Of a stretch of 64,000 bases of DNA, positions 44,129 to 53,456 are shown piece after piece (within the stretch, counting starts at the first letter, position 1; the number at the start of each line of letters is the position of its first letter). The notes under the pieces are model-generated. The model worked only from the letters and a program-made list of their open reading frames with translations. It did no database searches and was not told where the DNA came from. The stretch lies in assembly GCA_024233835.1 (NCBI GenBank), contig JACKPC010000003.1, positions 747,813-811,812 on the forward strand, given 5' to 3'. Source of the stretch: Leptospiraceae bacterium. Lineage in GTDB: Bacteria; Spirochaetota; Leptospiria; Leptospirales; Leptospiraceae. The position numbers and the translations under genes are program-made.

Positions 44129-44559
44129 TAGGTTTTAAATAAGATGACCAGGTTTTTACTGTCATTGAAATTAATCTTTGCCGGACGATTATTCGCATCG
44201 CCTTCACCATACAGCAAAAGTCTGTAAGGGTCAATGAATCTGGCAAGCAATTTCACGGTTTCAGTTTTTTCTCCTTTGGTCTGAGAAAAGTCGAGATGAA
44301 TAGGGTTTTGGTTAGCATCAAAACTGTATTTGAAAGAAGTCTTGAGTCCATCTTCCGTACCTGCCTGTCCACCTATTACTTTTTTACTCGTAATAATGGT
44401 TAGATAACCTTCTTTCTGAAATAAAAAGGCTACTTTTCTTCCCTGTTGATCAATTCCTTCCCACATCCCTACAAAATCTTTTTCTTCAATAGCGTAAAGA
44501 GATGAAAAGAAAGAAGAAAAGAGTAGGGTAAGGATAATAAAAAAATTTTTTAAATTCAT
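44125..44559 (-). CDS. Small exported protein, function unknown
   Basis: 144 residues with a Sec signal peptide (FFIILTLLFSSFFSSLYA). The rest looks like a single all-beta, lipocalin-like domain (FVGMWEGIDQQGRKVAFLFQKEGYLTII...YRLLLYGEGDA). I do not recognise a family. Its stop overlaps the amidase start, so it is the first gene of the amidase-amidohydrolase-TPR operon and may act with the amidase in the envelope. Confidence 0.7.
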   Translation of the reverse strand: MNLKNFFIILTLLFSSFFSSLYAIEEKDFVGMWEGIDQQGRKVAFLFQKEGYLTIITSKKVIGGQAGTEDGLKTSFKYSFDANQNPIHLDFSQTKGEKTETVKLLARFIDPYRLLLYGEGDANNRPAKINFNDSKNLVILFKTY

Positions 44560-44585
44560 AAATACCTCTAATCGAAAATTGTAAA

Positions 44586-44609
44586 GAAGCGTGTGTTAAT
44601 GCACGCTTC
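44586..44609 (-). terminator. Terminator hairpin after glpK
   Basis: Perfect 8-bp stem GAAGCGTG/CACGCTTC with an 8-nt loop, followed on the minus strand by TTTACAATTTT. It lies 21 bp after the glpK stop. Confidence 0.75.
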
Positions 44610-44630
44610 TTAATAAAATTTAAGTATATC

Positions 44631-46118
44631 TCAAAAAGATTTAGTTCTTTTGATGGCTTCATTCCAGGCTTTTATTTCTTCTTCCCGCTTAGCTTTTTTC
44701 ATATGAGGTTCAAATTCTTTAAATTGTACCATTTCTTTTTTTAAAGCGTCAACAGAACTAAAAAATCCTGTTTGTAAACCTGCAAGATAAGCAGCACCTA
44801 ATACAGTAGTATCAATATTATCCGGGCGTAAAACTTTTGTATTCAATATATCCGCCTGGAATTGCATCAGGAAGTTATTGCTGGTGGCTCCTCCATCAAC
44901 CTTGAGGTTTTTCAGTTTTTTACCTGTATCATTTTCCATGGCCTGAACTAATTCATAAGATTGTAAAGCTATAGACTTCAAAGCTGCACGGACAATCTGG
45001 TCAGGAGTAGTATCTCGGGTAAGCCCGTATATCGCTCCTCTTGCGTTCATATCCCAGTGTGGTGCACCGAGCCCTGCAAAAGCGGGGACAAAAACGACTC
45101 CATCCGAAGAACCTACATTTGTAGCGATCTGCTCTGAGTCAGAAGCATTTGGGAAAAACTTCATGGAATCACGTAACCATTGAACCACCGCACCACCAAT
45201 AAAGATAGAACCTTCCAGTGCATAAACAGGTTTTCCTTTACCGGAACAGGCAAGGGTGGTAACCAATCCATTTTTAGAAATCTGGAATTCGTCTCCTATG
45301 TTAAACAGAAGGAAACAGCCCGTTCCGTAAGTATTTTTGGCTTCTCCAACTTTTGTGCATAACTGTCCAAATAGGGCTCCCTGCTGGTCCCCAACGAGAG
45401 AAGTAACAGGGATACCATCGATTAAACCTTTAACCCCGTTCGTTAAGCCAAATTCTGAGCGAGAGGACTGGACTTCCGGTAAAATGCTTTCCGGTATTTT
45501 TAATGCTTCTAAGAGTTCTTTATCCCATTTTAAATCTTTGATATTATAAATCAGGGTACGGGAAGCATTTGTATAATCGGTTTTATGACTTTTCCCACCG
45601 GTAAGCTTGTAGAGAAGCCAGGTATCGATAGTTCCGAAAAGTATTTCGCCTTTTTCTGCTCTTTTTCTAAGCCCTTTCACATGATCCAATATCCATTGAA
45701 TCTTAGTTCCACTAAAATAGGCATCTATTACAAGACCGGTTTTTTTACGAAAATCTTTTTCCAGACCACTCTTCTTCAAATCTTCGCAGATAGGAGTAGT
45801 TCTTCTACATTGCCAGACAATAGCATTATAAACAGGCTCTCCTGTATTTTTATCAAATAGGACAGTCGTCTCTCTCTGATTGGTAATTCCAATAGCTACA
45901 GCATCTTTTTGTTTAAGTTTTCCCTTCTCTATAGCTTGAGAAATGAGCCTTTCCGTTTTTACCCAGATTTCCATAGGGTCATGTTCTACCCAACCCGGCT
46001 TGGGAAATATTTGAGTAAATTCCTCGTAAGCCATGGATAGAACTTTACCTTTATTATCAAAGCAAAAAGTTCTTATCCCTGTTGTCCCTGCATCAATCCC
46101 AATAATAAATTCAGTCAT
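44631..46118 (-). CDS. glpK: Glycerol kinase
   Basis: 495 residues, the family's normal length. The FGGY-kinase signatures are present: IIGIDAGTTGIRTFCFDNKG, GWVEHDPMEIW, AIGITNQRETTVLFD, WQCRRTTPIC, GDQQGALFGQLC, KNTYGTGCFLL and GAAYLAGLQTGFF. The enzyme phosphorylates glycerol to sn-glycerol 3-phosphate, which feeds PlsY-dependent phospholipid synthesis (plsY is at 50940-51569). The start has GGAGGAACA directly upstream. It stands alone; no glpF or glpD is next to it. Confidence 0.97.
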   Translation of the reverse strand: MTEFIIGIDAGTTGIRTFCFDNKGKVLSMAYEEFTQIFPKPGWVEHDPMEIWVKTERLISQAIEKGKLKQKDAVAIGITNQRETTVLFDKNTGEPVYNAIVWQCRRTTPICEDLKKSGLEKDFRKKTGLVIDAYFSGTKIQWILDHVKGLRKRAEKGEILFGTIDTWLLYKLTGGKSHKTDYTNASRTLIYNIKDLKWDKELLEALKIPESILPEVQSSRSEFGLTNGVKGLIDGIPVTSLVGDQQGALFGQLCTKVGEAKNTYGTGCFLLFNIGDEFQISKNGLVTTLACSGKGKPVYALEGSIFIGGAVVQWLRDSMKFFPNASDSEQIATNVGSSDGVVFVPAFAGLGAPHWDMNARGAIYGLTRDTTPDQIVRAALKSIALQSYELVQAMENDTGKKLKNLKVDGGATSNNFLMQFQADILNTKVLRPDNIDTTVLGAAYLAGLQTGFFSSVDALKKEMVQFKEFEPHMKKAKREEEIKAWNEAIKRTKSF

Positions 46119-46160
46119 TGTTCCTCCGAATGTAATAATTTTATATAGAAAAAAGCGATT

Positions 46161-47117
46161 TTAAATATCCAGAACCAGGCCCTCGTAGGCCATAATGATT
46201 TCGAGTTCGTTATTTCTATCAAACATATGCTTGTAGTTCAGGGCTCTTAAATAAACAGTATCTAATTTTTCATCATCGTAGGAGGGATCATGGTGAAACA
46301 TAACAAGTTTTTTTACACCGGCTTTTAAGGCGATATCCGTAGCAATAGAAGCTGAGCTATGTCCCCAGTCAATTTTATTCAAAGATTCTTCAAATGTATA
46401 CTGGGTGTCAAAAACAAGGACATCTGCATCCTGGAAATATTCTATATAGGATTCAATGTTTTCCATTTCATCAATATTGAACTCCGCATCGGAGCAAAAA
46501 ATGAAGGATTTACCTTCTTCTATAAATTTATAGGAAAAGCTTCCTCCGGGGTGACGAACCGCTTTCGAAGCGACAGTAATATTTTCACCCAATTTATACA
46601 ACTGCCCTTCCTGCATATAAGTGAAATTTCGGGTAGCATTAAATCCTTCGTAAGGTACCGGGAAATGTTTTTCGTTTTGCTGGTATCTAAGCCTATCTTC
46701 CATGCCGGGAACACAGGTAAAAAATTCAAAATGATTACCCGGAATGTAGAGTGGAACAAAAAAAGGAACTCCCTGTATATGGTCCCAGTGGGAATGTGTA
46801 AATAACCAGTGTGCAAAACCTTTCCCTTCCAAAAAACCCTTTCCTAAAAGAGAATTTCCTAACTCTCTAAGGCCTGTCCCACCATCGATAATGATCACAT
46901 TTTCATCTTTATCCCGTAGTTCTACACAAGTTGTATTTGCACCAAAAGTACTTCGAGTAGAAAAAGATAAAGACTCTAAAAAGCGGTCGATAGAAGTCTC
47001 ACTCTGAATATCAGAGGGTTTAGCCAGTGAAAGTATACGCTTAATTTTCTTTTTAATAGCTGTAGCTGTAAGAGGAGCTGCAATAGAGCCCCTTACTCCC
47101 CAAAACTTTACTTTCAT
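46161..47117 (-). CDS. Metallo-beta-lactamase-fold hydrolase
   Basis: 318 residues. N-terminal strand MKVKFWGVRGSIAAP and IIDGGTGLRELGNSLL, zinc-binding HSHWDHIQGVPFF, later VRHPGGSFSYKFIEEGKSFIFCSDAEF, and DWGHSSASIATDIALKAG...MFHHDPSYDDEKL. This set is typical of the MBL subgroup related to class II phosphodiesterases and RNase Z-like enzymes. In a genome rich in cyclases a cyclic-nucleotide phosphodiesterase role is attractive but unproven. The family call is firm, the substrate is not. Confidence 0.85.
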   Translation of the reverse strand: MKVKFWGVRGSIAAPLTATAIKKKIKRILSLAKPSDIQSETSIDRFLESLSFSTRSTFGANTTCVELRDKDENVIIIDGGTGLRELGNSLLGKGFLEGKGFAHWLFTHSHWDHIQGVPFFVPLYIPGNHFEFFTCVPGMEDRLRYQQNEKHFPVPYEGFNATRNFTYMQEGQLYKLGENITVASKAVRHPGGSFSYKFIEEGKSFIFCSDAEFNIDEMENIESYIEYFQDADVLVFDTQYTFEESLNKIDWGHSSASIATDIALKAGVKKLVMFHHDPSYDDEKLDTVYLRALNYKHMFDRNNELEIIMAYEGLVLDI

Positions 47118-47280
47118 TGGATTTATAAGCTAATTAAAACACTAATCAGTGCAAGAAGAAATTTTTGCTTTACTATTATTTTTAGAAAAAGATTTGTATT
47201 TTTAAACAAAGTAAATAAACTTAATTTAAATACGTTTTCTGGTTTACAATAAAACAGAAACAAATAAAGTGATGGGGAAC

Positions 47281-47586
47281 ATGTTAGATACTAGAGTAGA
47301 AATTCAGGATTCAGTCTGCACAATACATTTGAAAGGTAATATTAGCCTAAAAAATGCGATTCAGCTTAAAGAAATGATAACAAAGTTAGCTGATGAAGGG
47401 CATAAGGAAATCATTCTTGATCTGGGTGAAAATGTCTATATTGACTCTTCAGGAATCGGCTCTCTTTTTAATTCTCAAAAATACCTCGCAGATAATGGTG
47501 GTGTTTTAAAAATCAAAAACATAAGCCATGAAATCATGACCATCTTAAAAATTGCAAATCTCGATAAACATCTGAATATTATCTAA
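47281..47586 (+). CDS. STAS-domain anti-sigma factor antagonist
   Basis: 101 residues forming one STAS domain: CTIHLKGNISLKNAIQLKEMI, then LDLGENVYIDSSGIGSLFNSQKYL with the serine that partner kinases phosphorylate, and LKIKNISHEIMTILKIANL. Such proteins release a sigma factor, or a chemotaxis or phosphatase partner, from an anti-sigma kinase by partner switching. Starts at 47269 (GTG), 47272 and 47281 are all possible; 47281 has GGGG closely upstream. The partner kinase is not in the immediate neighbourhood. A terminator follows. Confidence 0.9.
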   Translation: MLDTRVEIQDSVCTIHLKGNISLKNAIQLKEMITKLADEGHKEIILDLGENVYIDSSGIGSLFNSQKYLADNGGVLKIKNISHEIMTILKIANLDKHLNII

Positions 47587-47607
47587 CCGGGATTTATCCC
47601 GGTTTTC
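47585..47607 (+). terminator. Terminator of the STAS gene
   Basis: Perfect 8-bp stem AACCGGGA/TCCCGGTT with a TTTA loop, followed by TTCT. It overlaps the last base pair of the stop codon. Confidence 0.8.
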
Positions 47608-47825
47608 TCCTCCGTTTTCTCCCAAAATTTCTAATAATTTTTCTAAAAAAAGGATGTTTTAGAAAAAAAGTGTATAATCGATTTTGTAAAACTCTACGAA
47701 AATAGAATTGAAAGGGAAAAAAATAAATTTTTTTTAATTTTTTGTAATTCTGTATACACCTGAAAAATGGGTATTTCTTTTTATATGAGCTTAAATTTTA
47801 ATGATTTTTGTATAAAAACTTCGAA

Positions 47826-47853
47826 TTAATTCTGACCCTCCTGAAACCGATTA
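47826..47853 (+). promoter_or_regulatory. Possible sigma28 (FliA) promoter of the flagellin gene
   Basis: TTAA (47826-47829) and ACCGATTA (47846-47853), separated by 16 bp, resemble the flagellar consensus TAAA-N15-GCCGATAA. It lies 98 bp upstream of the flagellin start. The match is partial. The rest of 47608-47890 is very AT-rich without other clear signals. Confidence 0.4.
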
Positions 47854-47890
47854 TTAAGTAGACAAATTAAAAACTGTCGAATACTATAAA

Positions 47891-47912
47891 CCAAAAGGCA
47901 GGATGCCTTTGG
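47891..47912 (+). promoter_or_regulatory. Flagellin leader hairpin with GGA loop, candidate CsrA site
   Basis: The leader folds as AAGGCA-GGA-TGCCTT, extended by CC/GG at the base with one bulged A. This presents GGA in a three-base loop, the geometry preferred by CsrA. A second GGA lies in the ribosome-binding site GGAGG (47940-47944), 28 bp downstream. In Bacillus and Borrelia, CsrA represses flagellin translation by binding such a pair of sites. Confidence 0.55.
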
Positions 47913-47950
47913 TAAAAAAAACATAAACAAAAGTTTCATGGAGGAAACTA

Positions 47951-48796
47951 ATGATCATTAATCACAACCTATCCGCGATCAACACACATAGAACACTGAA
48001 ATTCCAAAACGACGAAGTTTCTAAAAACATGTCCGTTCTTTCTTCCGGTATGAGAATCAACAAAGCTGGTGACGATGCTTCCGGTCTTGCTGTATCTGAA
48101 AAAATGAGAAGCCAGATCAGAGGTCTAAGACAGGCTGAGAGAAACGCTGAAGATGGAATTTCCATGATCCAAACTACTGAAGGATACCTGAATGAAACAG
48201 GCGATATTCTGCAAAGAATGAGAGTTCTGGCTGTTCAGGCTGCTAACGGTATTTACACTCCTGAAGACAGACAAATGATTCAAGTTGAAGTTTCTCAGTT
48301 AATCGATGAAATCGACAGAATCGCTTCTCAGGCAGAATTTAACAAAATGGCTCTTCTTCAAGGTCACTTTGCCAGAGGATCTCAACTTTCTTCTATGTGG
48401 TTCCATGTTGGTGCAAACCAGCATCAGAGAGAAAGAGTTTACATCTCTACTATGACTACAGCAGCCCTGAGTCTAAAAAGAGCAGATGGAACAATGCTTA
48501 CTCTCTCTACTGCAGAATCAGCAAACGAAGCTATTGCTACTCTGGATGACGCTCTTTACAAAGTTAACAAACAAAGAGCTAACCTTGGTGCATACCAAAA
48601 CAGACTTGAGCATGCTACAAAAGGCTTAATGGTTGCTTATGAAAACATTCAGGCTTCTGAATCCAGGATCAGGGACGCTGATATGGCTGAAGAATCTGTA
48701 TCTTTCACTAAAAACCAGATCCTTGTTCAATCTGGAACTGCTATGCTTGCCCAGGCTAACGTAAGACCTCAATCTGTTCTTCAACTTCTCAGATAA
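47951..48796 (+). CDS. flaB: Flagellin, periplasmic flagellar filament core protein
   Basis: 281 residues, typical for spirochaetal FlaB. N-terminal D0/D1 region MIINHNLSAINTHRTLKFQN...LSSGMRINKAGDDASGLAVSEKMRSQIRGL, a very short variable middle, and C-terminal D1/D0 region NLGAYQNRLEHATKGL...SRIRDADMAEESVSFTKNQIL...VLQLLR. FlaB has no signal peptide and is exported by the flagellar type III apparatus into the periplasm. The ATG is preceded by GGAGG. Codon use is noticeably biased (AAC, CTT, AGA), as expected for a highly expressed gene. Leader hairpin and terminator are described separately. Confidence 0.97.
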   Translation: MIINHNLSAINTHRTLKFQNDEVSKNMSVLSSGMRINKAGDDASGLAVSEKMRSQIRGLRQAERNAEDGISMIQTTEGYLNETGDILQRMRVLAVQAANGIYTPEDRQMIQVEVSQLIDEIDRIASQAEFNKMALLQGHFARGSQLSSMWFHVGANQHQRERVYISTMTTAALSLKRADGTMLTLSTAESANEAIATLDDALYKVNKQRANLGAYQNRLEHATKGLMVAYENIQASESRIRDADMAEESVSFTKNQILVQSGTAMLAQANVRPQSVLQLLR

Positions 48797-48823
48797 TCAG
48801 GTTTTTACAAAAACCAGCAGTAG

Positions 48824-48853
48824 AAGGCATCCTGAAAAGGGTGCCTTTTTTTA
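48824..48853 (+). terminator. Rho-independent terminator of flaB
   Basis: Stem AAGGCATCC/GGGTGCCTT with one T-G pair and a six-base loop, followed by a run of T. It lies 28 bp after the flaB stop codon. Confidence 0.93.
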
Positions 48854-48934
48854 TTTTAAGTATTCAATTTATGTATAGAAAGTAACTTGCCTGTAATGTT
48901 AAGGTTCAGGTATAATCTGTAATAAATTTATTCT

Positions 48935-50929
48935 ATGCATTATTTCTTTAAATCTATCTGGAGTATACGGCTTCTAAGCCTACTCTTATTTGTTTTCTGT
49001 TTTTTTGGATCCGAATTTGTATTTAAGTTACAATCAGAAGCTGATCAGGAAAAAATTCAAAAAGAAATATTTTATACAGCTTCCGAATTTCGTGTAAAAA
49101 TCGAAACAGAATTAAACTCTCAAATACATCTTACCTCAGGTCTCATAAGCTATATTCTTGCAAGTAAGGGGGTTGTAAATAAAGAGTTAATTAATGAAAT
49201 GCTGGAGGTTATTTATAAGCAGGGTAAATATGTACGCAACATCGGTCTTGCACCTAATAATATCATTCGATACTTATACCCTTTGCGAGGAAATGAAAAA
49301 GCCCTGGGCTTAAACTATGAAAAACAAGCTGATCAATGGCCCGATATAGAAGATATGATTCGTCTACGACAGGCTAGGATTATAGGTCCCATACATTTGA
49401 TTCAAGGAGGACGGGCTTTCATTTATAGAATTCCGGTTTTCTTAAAAGATAGTACTTATTGGGGAATTCTTAGTATTGTAATAAATTATGATATTCTAAA
49501 ATTTGAAGAGTTAAAGAAAAAGGTGAATAACAAAGCTAATCTGGGACTTATGGTAAACGGAAAGATTATGTACGGTAAGCATGAATTTTTTCGAAATGAA
49601 AGCATTATATTACCCTTACAGCTTTCTAATATACAACTCTTATTTGCTTTTCAATTAAAAGAGGAATGGAAAAAACCTTCTTTTTTTTCGAAGATACTGA
49701 GACTTGTTGGAATAATAATAAGTTTTGCTTTGACTATTTTATTCTTCTTACTGAGCAAAGAAAACATTGCTCGTAAAGAATCCGAATTAAAGGCAGAAAA
49801 AGCCAATAAAGCAAAAAGTGAATTTTTAGCCAATATGAGTCATGAAATAAGAACCCCAATTAATGCAATCTTAGGTTTTTCTCAAATTATTTCAAAAGAT
49901 AATTTTTCTTCTGAACAGTTAGAATACATTCATAAAATTCAAATAGCCAGTTCTACCTTACTACAACTTGTGAATGATATATTAGATATATCAAAAATAG
50001 AAGAAGCTAAAATGCAACTTAATAAAGAAAAGGTATCAATTTACACAATTATATATGAGGTAAGTGTTTTAAATGAAACGAAGGCAAGGAATAAAAAACT
50101 TTCTTTTTCTATGTCTTTCGATGATGAGATTCGTTTATACTTCTTCCTGATTGATTCCTTACGATTAAAGCAAGTCCTATTGAATATAGTAGGGAATGCA
50201 ATTAAATTTACAGAAAGAGGAGAAGTTAGAATTATTGTAAAATTTCAAAAGCTGGATGAGAAAAGTTGCATACTTAATTTTTTTGTAAGTGATAGTGGTA
50301 TCGGAATAGAACAAAAGCAACAGGAGAAACTATTTCAAGCCTTTGTGCAGGCAGAGAACTCGACTACAAAAAAATATGGTGGAACCGGACTCGGGCTTGT
50401 AATTTCAAAAAAATTAGTAAATATGATGGGAGGAGATATCGTAGTGGATAGTATTCAGGGAATAGGGAGTACCTTTTCATTTTACATTCCCACAGAGTTT
50501 TATATCCAGGAAAGTAATTCGATGATCGTAAAAAACGAAAAAGTTAAATTACTTGAAAATTGTAAAGAGCAGAATATTTTATTAGTAGAAGATAATGAAA
50601 TTAATCAATTAATAGCCAAGAAAATTCTTTTATCTATGGGTTTTAATGTAAGCCTGGCTTCTAATGGTGAGGAGGCCATTCAGGAATTAAATGAGAATAT
50701 AAATTTAGTTCTAATGGATATACAAATGCCGGTTATGGATGGTATCGAAGCAACAAAACAGATTCGGAAATTAGATAAATATATAAATTTACCTATTATA
50801 GCTTTAACAGCCAATGTTACCCAGGATAGCATTCAGGAATGTCTCCTGGCCGGAATGAATTCTCATATATTCAAACCTTTTACAAAAGAAGAACTACTGG
50901 AAGTTATATCTTCATATATCTGCAAATAA
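48935..50929 (+). CDS. CHASE-domain hybrid histidine kinase with C-terminal receiver
   Basis: 664 residues. N-terminal membrane helix, a periplasmic CHASE domain of about 210 residues (NIGLAPNNIIRYLYPLRGNEKALGLNYE ... ARIIGPIHLIQGGRAFIYRIPVF), and a second helix. Then HisKA with His303 (NMSHEIRTPINA), HATPase (NIVGNAIKFTERG, SDSGIGIE, GGTGLGLVIS) and a receiver with Asp595 (LVLMDIQMPVMDGIE) ending in SHIFKPFTKEEL. It senses a small extracellular ligand and starts a phosphorelay. The output partner (an HPt or response regulator) is not seen nearby. A link with motility is only suggested by the adjacent flagellin. Confidence 0.94.
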   Translation: MHYFFKSIWSIRLLSLLLFVFCFFGSEFVFKLQSEADQEKIQKEIFYTASEFRVKIETELNSQIHLTSGLISYILASKGVVNKELINEMLEVIYKQGKYVRNIGLAPNNIIRYLYPLRGNEKALGLNYEKQADQWPDIEDMIRLRQARIIGPIHLIQGGRAFIYRIPVFLKDSTYWGILSIVINYDILKFEELKKKVNNKANLGLMVNGKIMYGKHEFFRNESIILPLQLSNIQLLFAFQLKEEWKKPSFFSKILRLVGIIISFALTILFFLLSKENIARKESELKAEKANKAKSEFLANMSHEIRTPINAILGFSQIISKDNFSSEQLEYIHKIQIASSTLLQLVNDILDISKIEEAKMQLNKEKVSIYTIIYEVSVLNETKARNKKLSFSMSFDDEIRLYFFLIDSLRLKQVLLNIVGNAIKFTERGEVRIIVKFQKLDEKSCILNFFVSDSGIGIEQKQQEKLFQAFVQAENSTTKKYGGTGLGLVISKKLVNMMGGDIVVDSIQGIGSTFSFYIPTEFYIQESNSMIVKNEKVKLLENCKEQNILLVEDNEINQLIAKKILLSMGFNVSLASNGEEAIQELNENINLVLMDIQMPVMDGIEATKQIRKLDKYINLPIIALTANVTQDSIQECLLAGMNSHIFKPFTKEELLEVISSYICK

Positions 50930-50939
50930 CAAGTTTGTC

Positions 50940-51569
50940 TTATTTATCTTTGTTTTTATCTCTATATTTCAATTCAGTTCCATCTAACAATCTTCGAATA
51001 TTCGTTCTATGCCGAATAATGATTAAAAGTAAAATAACTATAATTACCGATAGCATTATATTTGAATATCCGCGCAAGAAAGAAGTATAATACAAAAAGA
51101 AATACCAGACGAGTAGGGAGAGCGAAGCTATGATTGTAGAAAGAGACACAAAATTAAAAAGTTTTAAGGATAAGATAAAAGTAAAAATAGCCAATAGAGT
51201 AGGGACAGGAATTAAATAAAGAAATACACCGAGGGAAGTCGCTGCTCCTTTTCCTCCTCTAAATTTTAAAAATGGACTATAAGTATGCCCAATAATAGAT
51301 AGGAAGCCTGCTAAAAGTTGTGCCGATGTAAGATCGATAGTTTTTTCAGGACAGTAATAAGTTATATAGTAAATAGCGAGCATACCCTTCAATATATCCA
51401 GAATAAGAACTAACATGCCGAATTTCCATCCCAGAACTCTTCGTACATTCGTTGCACCCGGATTTTTACTTCCTACTTTTCGTATATCAATTCCTTTGAG
51501 TTTAGGGATAAGGTAGGCAAAAGGAATAGCTCCGAGCAGGAAAGATATAGCCAGAGCTATGTAAAACAT
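50940..51569 (-). CDS. plsY: Acyl-phosphate:glycerol-3-phosphate acyltransferase
   Basis: 209 residues with five membrane helices. PlsY moves an acyl group from acyl-phosphate to glycerol 3-phosphate, the first step of phospholipid synthesis. Motifs: GAIPFAYLIPKLKGIDIRKVGSKNPGATNV (first loop), GHTYSPFLKFRGGKGAATSLG (second loop), and a third region near the C-terminus. Its first base is the last base of the der stop codon; AGGAAAAAAAG gives the ribosome-binding site inside der. Confidence 0.95.
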   Translation of the reverse strand: MFYIALAISFLLGAIPFAYLIPKLKGIDIRKVGSKNPGATNVRRVLGWKFGMLVLILDILKGMLAIYYITYYCPEKTIDLTSAQLLAGFLSIIGHTYSPFLKFRGGKGAATSLGVFLYLIPVPTLLAIFTFILSLKLFNFVSLSTIIASLSLLVWYFFLYYTSFLRGYSNIMLSVIIVILLLIIIRHRTNIRRLLDGTELKYRDKNKDK

Positions 51570-52915
51570 TATCTTTTTTTCCTGTGGGGACGAATTTCTA
51601 TTTCTACATCGAAGCCTTTTAAATCGTATTCTTCTAATATTCTCTTTTTTAGATAAGTTAATACGGGTTTTTTGAATAGGCTTTCATCGTTTACAAAACA
51701 TAGTACCTTGAAAGGACTGGTGGATACCTGTGTACTGTAATAGAGTTTAGGGGCTCGCTTCATGATCCCTATCATCTTATTTTCACTCATCCACTTTTGT
51801 ATATCCTGGTTTAACTTAGAAGTACTTACTTTGAAACTTAATTTACGATGTATTTCATCACATTCATTTAAGACCCTGAATATTCTCTGCCTCTGAGTTG
51901 CACTGATACTGATTATTGGAACTTCTTTTAAGGCAAAAAATCGAGAAATGATGTGTTTCTTGTATTTCTCAAAAGTATTACTGTCTTTCTCCTGTATCAG
52001 ATCCCATTTATTAATGACAAGGAGTAGGGGCTTTTTCTTTTCTCGAATGAGACCGAAGATTTTTTTATCAAATTCTCCTACACCTTTTTCTGCGTCTATC
52101 ATGTGAACTACTATATTAGAAGACTCGATAGTTTTAATAGTTCGGTTAAAGGATAAAAACTCAATTTTATCTTTGGAAACCTTGCTCTGTTTACGAATTC
52201 CGGCAGTATCAATAATTTCGATTACTTTCTCTTTGTGAGTCAGGATAAAATTAATTGAATCTCTTGTGGTGCCGGGAACATTACTCACCACTGCTCTTTC
52301 CTGACCTGAAAGGGCGTTTAATAAACTGGACTTACCCGAATTAGGTTTGCCAATGATACTAATACTATAGTCTATATTCTTTTCTGCATTTCCTGTGCGA
52401 GAGGTTAAAAAGAAATTCATCTTCTCAATAAGAAGCTTGATATTCCTTCTACCTTTTACAGAAATCGGTAGAATTTCCGGAAGACCGATGCGATAAAATA
52501 GTTCAAGATCCAGATCATCTTCTTCCTTATCCGCTTTGTTTACACAGTAAATAATGTCTTTCTTTTGAAAGTTCTTATCCCTCATAAATAATTCGGCAAG
52601 CTTGTAATCATACTCAGTTACTTCTGTTTTATCTAAAACGAAGACAATCAAATCAGAGCTGTTTAGTTGTTCTTCTGCTCGACGAATAATGTTTGTACTG
52701 AGCTCATCGGTTTTTTCCAGATCCAGACCGGGGGAGTCACAGAGAACGAATTGTGTCTGAAATTCTTTTCGTTTAATAGTAGTTTCTAATATATCTCTGG
52801 TTACACCGGGATAGTCATGGGTAATAGCAAGCTTGGTTTTACTCAGGAGGTTAAATAAAGAAGACTTTCCAACATTTTGTCTTCCCACAATCGTTACTTT
52901 AGGTACAGCGTTCAA
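51569..52915 (-). CDS. der: Ribosome-associated GTPase Der (EngA)
   Basis: 448 residues. Two GTPase domains in tandem and a C-terminal KH-like domain, needed for 50S ribosome assembly. Domain 1: GRQNVGKSSLFNLL, DSPGLDLEKT, NKAD. Domain 2: GKPNSGKSSLLNALSG, VPGTTRDS, DTAGIR, NKWD. The start is TTG at 52915 with AGGAG 6 nt upstream. It overlaps smpB by 4 bp and plsY by 1 bp, so smpB-der-plsY form a tightly coupled operon. Confidence 0.96.
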   Translation of the reverse strand: MNAVPKVTIVGRQNVGKSSLFNLLSKTKLAITHDYPGVTRDILETTIKRKEFQTQFVLCDSPGLDLEKTDELSTNIIRRAEEQLNSSDLIVFVLDKTEVTEYDYKLAELFMRDKNFQKKDIIYCVNKADKEEDDLDLELFYRIGLPEILPISVKGRRNIKLLIEKMNFFLTSRTGNAEKNIDYSISIIGKPNSGKSSLLNALSGQERAVVSNVPGTTRDSINFILTHKEKVIEIIDTAGIRKQSKVSKDKIEFLSFNRTIKTIESSNIVVHMIDAEKGVGEFDKKIFGLIREKKKPLLLVINKWDLIQEKDSNTFEKYKKHIISRFFALKEVPIISISATQRQRIFRVLNECDEIHRKLSFKVSTSKLNQDIQKWMSENKMIGIMKRAPKLYYSTQVSTSPFKVLCFVNDESLFKKPVLTYLKKRILEEYDLKGFDVEIEIRPHRKKR

Positions 52916-53397
52916 AACCGACTCCTATTCTTTAATGCCCTATCGATTTCTCTCTGGGAATCACGCTTTTGTAGATCATCGCGCTTATCGTATTGTTTTT
53001 TCGGTTTTGCAAGAGCAATCTGGATTTTAACAAATTTACCTTCTTTGAAATAGGCTTTTGTTGCCACAACCACCAGACCTTTTTCTTTTACTTTACGCTC
53101 TAACTTATCGATTTCTTTTCTATGTAAAAGTAGCTTACGGGCTCTTAATTCCGGATGATTGGCATAGCCACCGTTAACATAGGGAGTAATGTGAAAACTT
53201 TCCAAAAAGATTTCCCCTCCCTTTATTTTAGCAAAGGCATCGGTAAGGTTCGCCTTTTTTTCTCGACAGCTTTTAACCTCGGAACCTGTGAGTACAATAC
53301 CGGCCTCTAAGAACTCCAACAGTTCAAAGTTAAAACCGGCTTTCTTATTTACTGCAACCAGACCGGAGTTATCCTCTTTTTTATTCTTCTTTCCCAT
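52912..53397 (-). CDS. smpB: SsrA (tmRNA)-binding protein
   Basis: 161 residues with the SmpB OB-fold: VAVNKKAGFNFELLEFLEAGIVLTGSEVKSCREKKANLTDAFAKI, ESFHITPY, HPELRARKLLLHRKEI, and the C-terminal tail KKQYDKRDDLQKRDSQREIDRAL that contacts the ribosome. It delivers tmRNA to stalled ribosomes. The tmRNA gene itself was not found in the window. Confidence 0.96.
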   Translation of the reverse strand: MGKKNKKEDNSGLVAVNKKAGFNFELLEFLEAGIVLTGSEVKSCREKKANLTDAFAKIKGGEIFLESFHITPYVNGGYANHPELRARKLLLHRKEIDKLERKVKEKGLVVVATKAYFKEGKFVKIQIALAKPKKQYDKRDDLQKRDSQREIDRALKNRSRF

Positions 53398-53456
53398 GAT
53401 AGTACCCGCAGATTAGACCATAATTTTAAAGCCCCATTTTTCGACAAGCAGAATCA

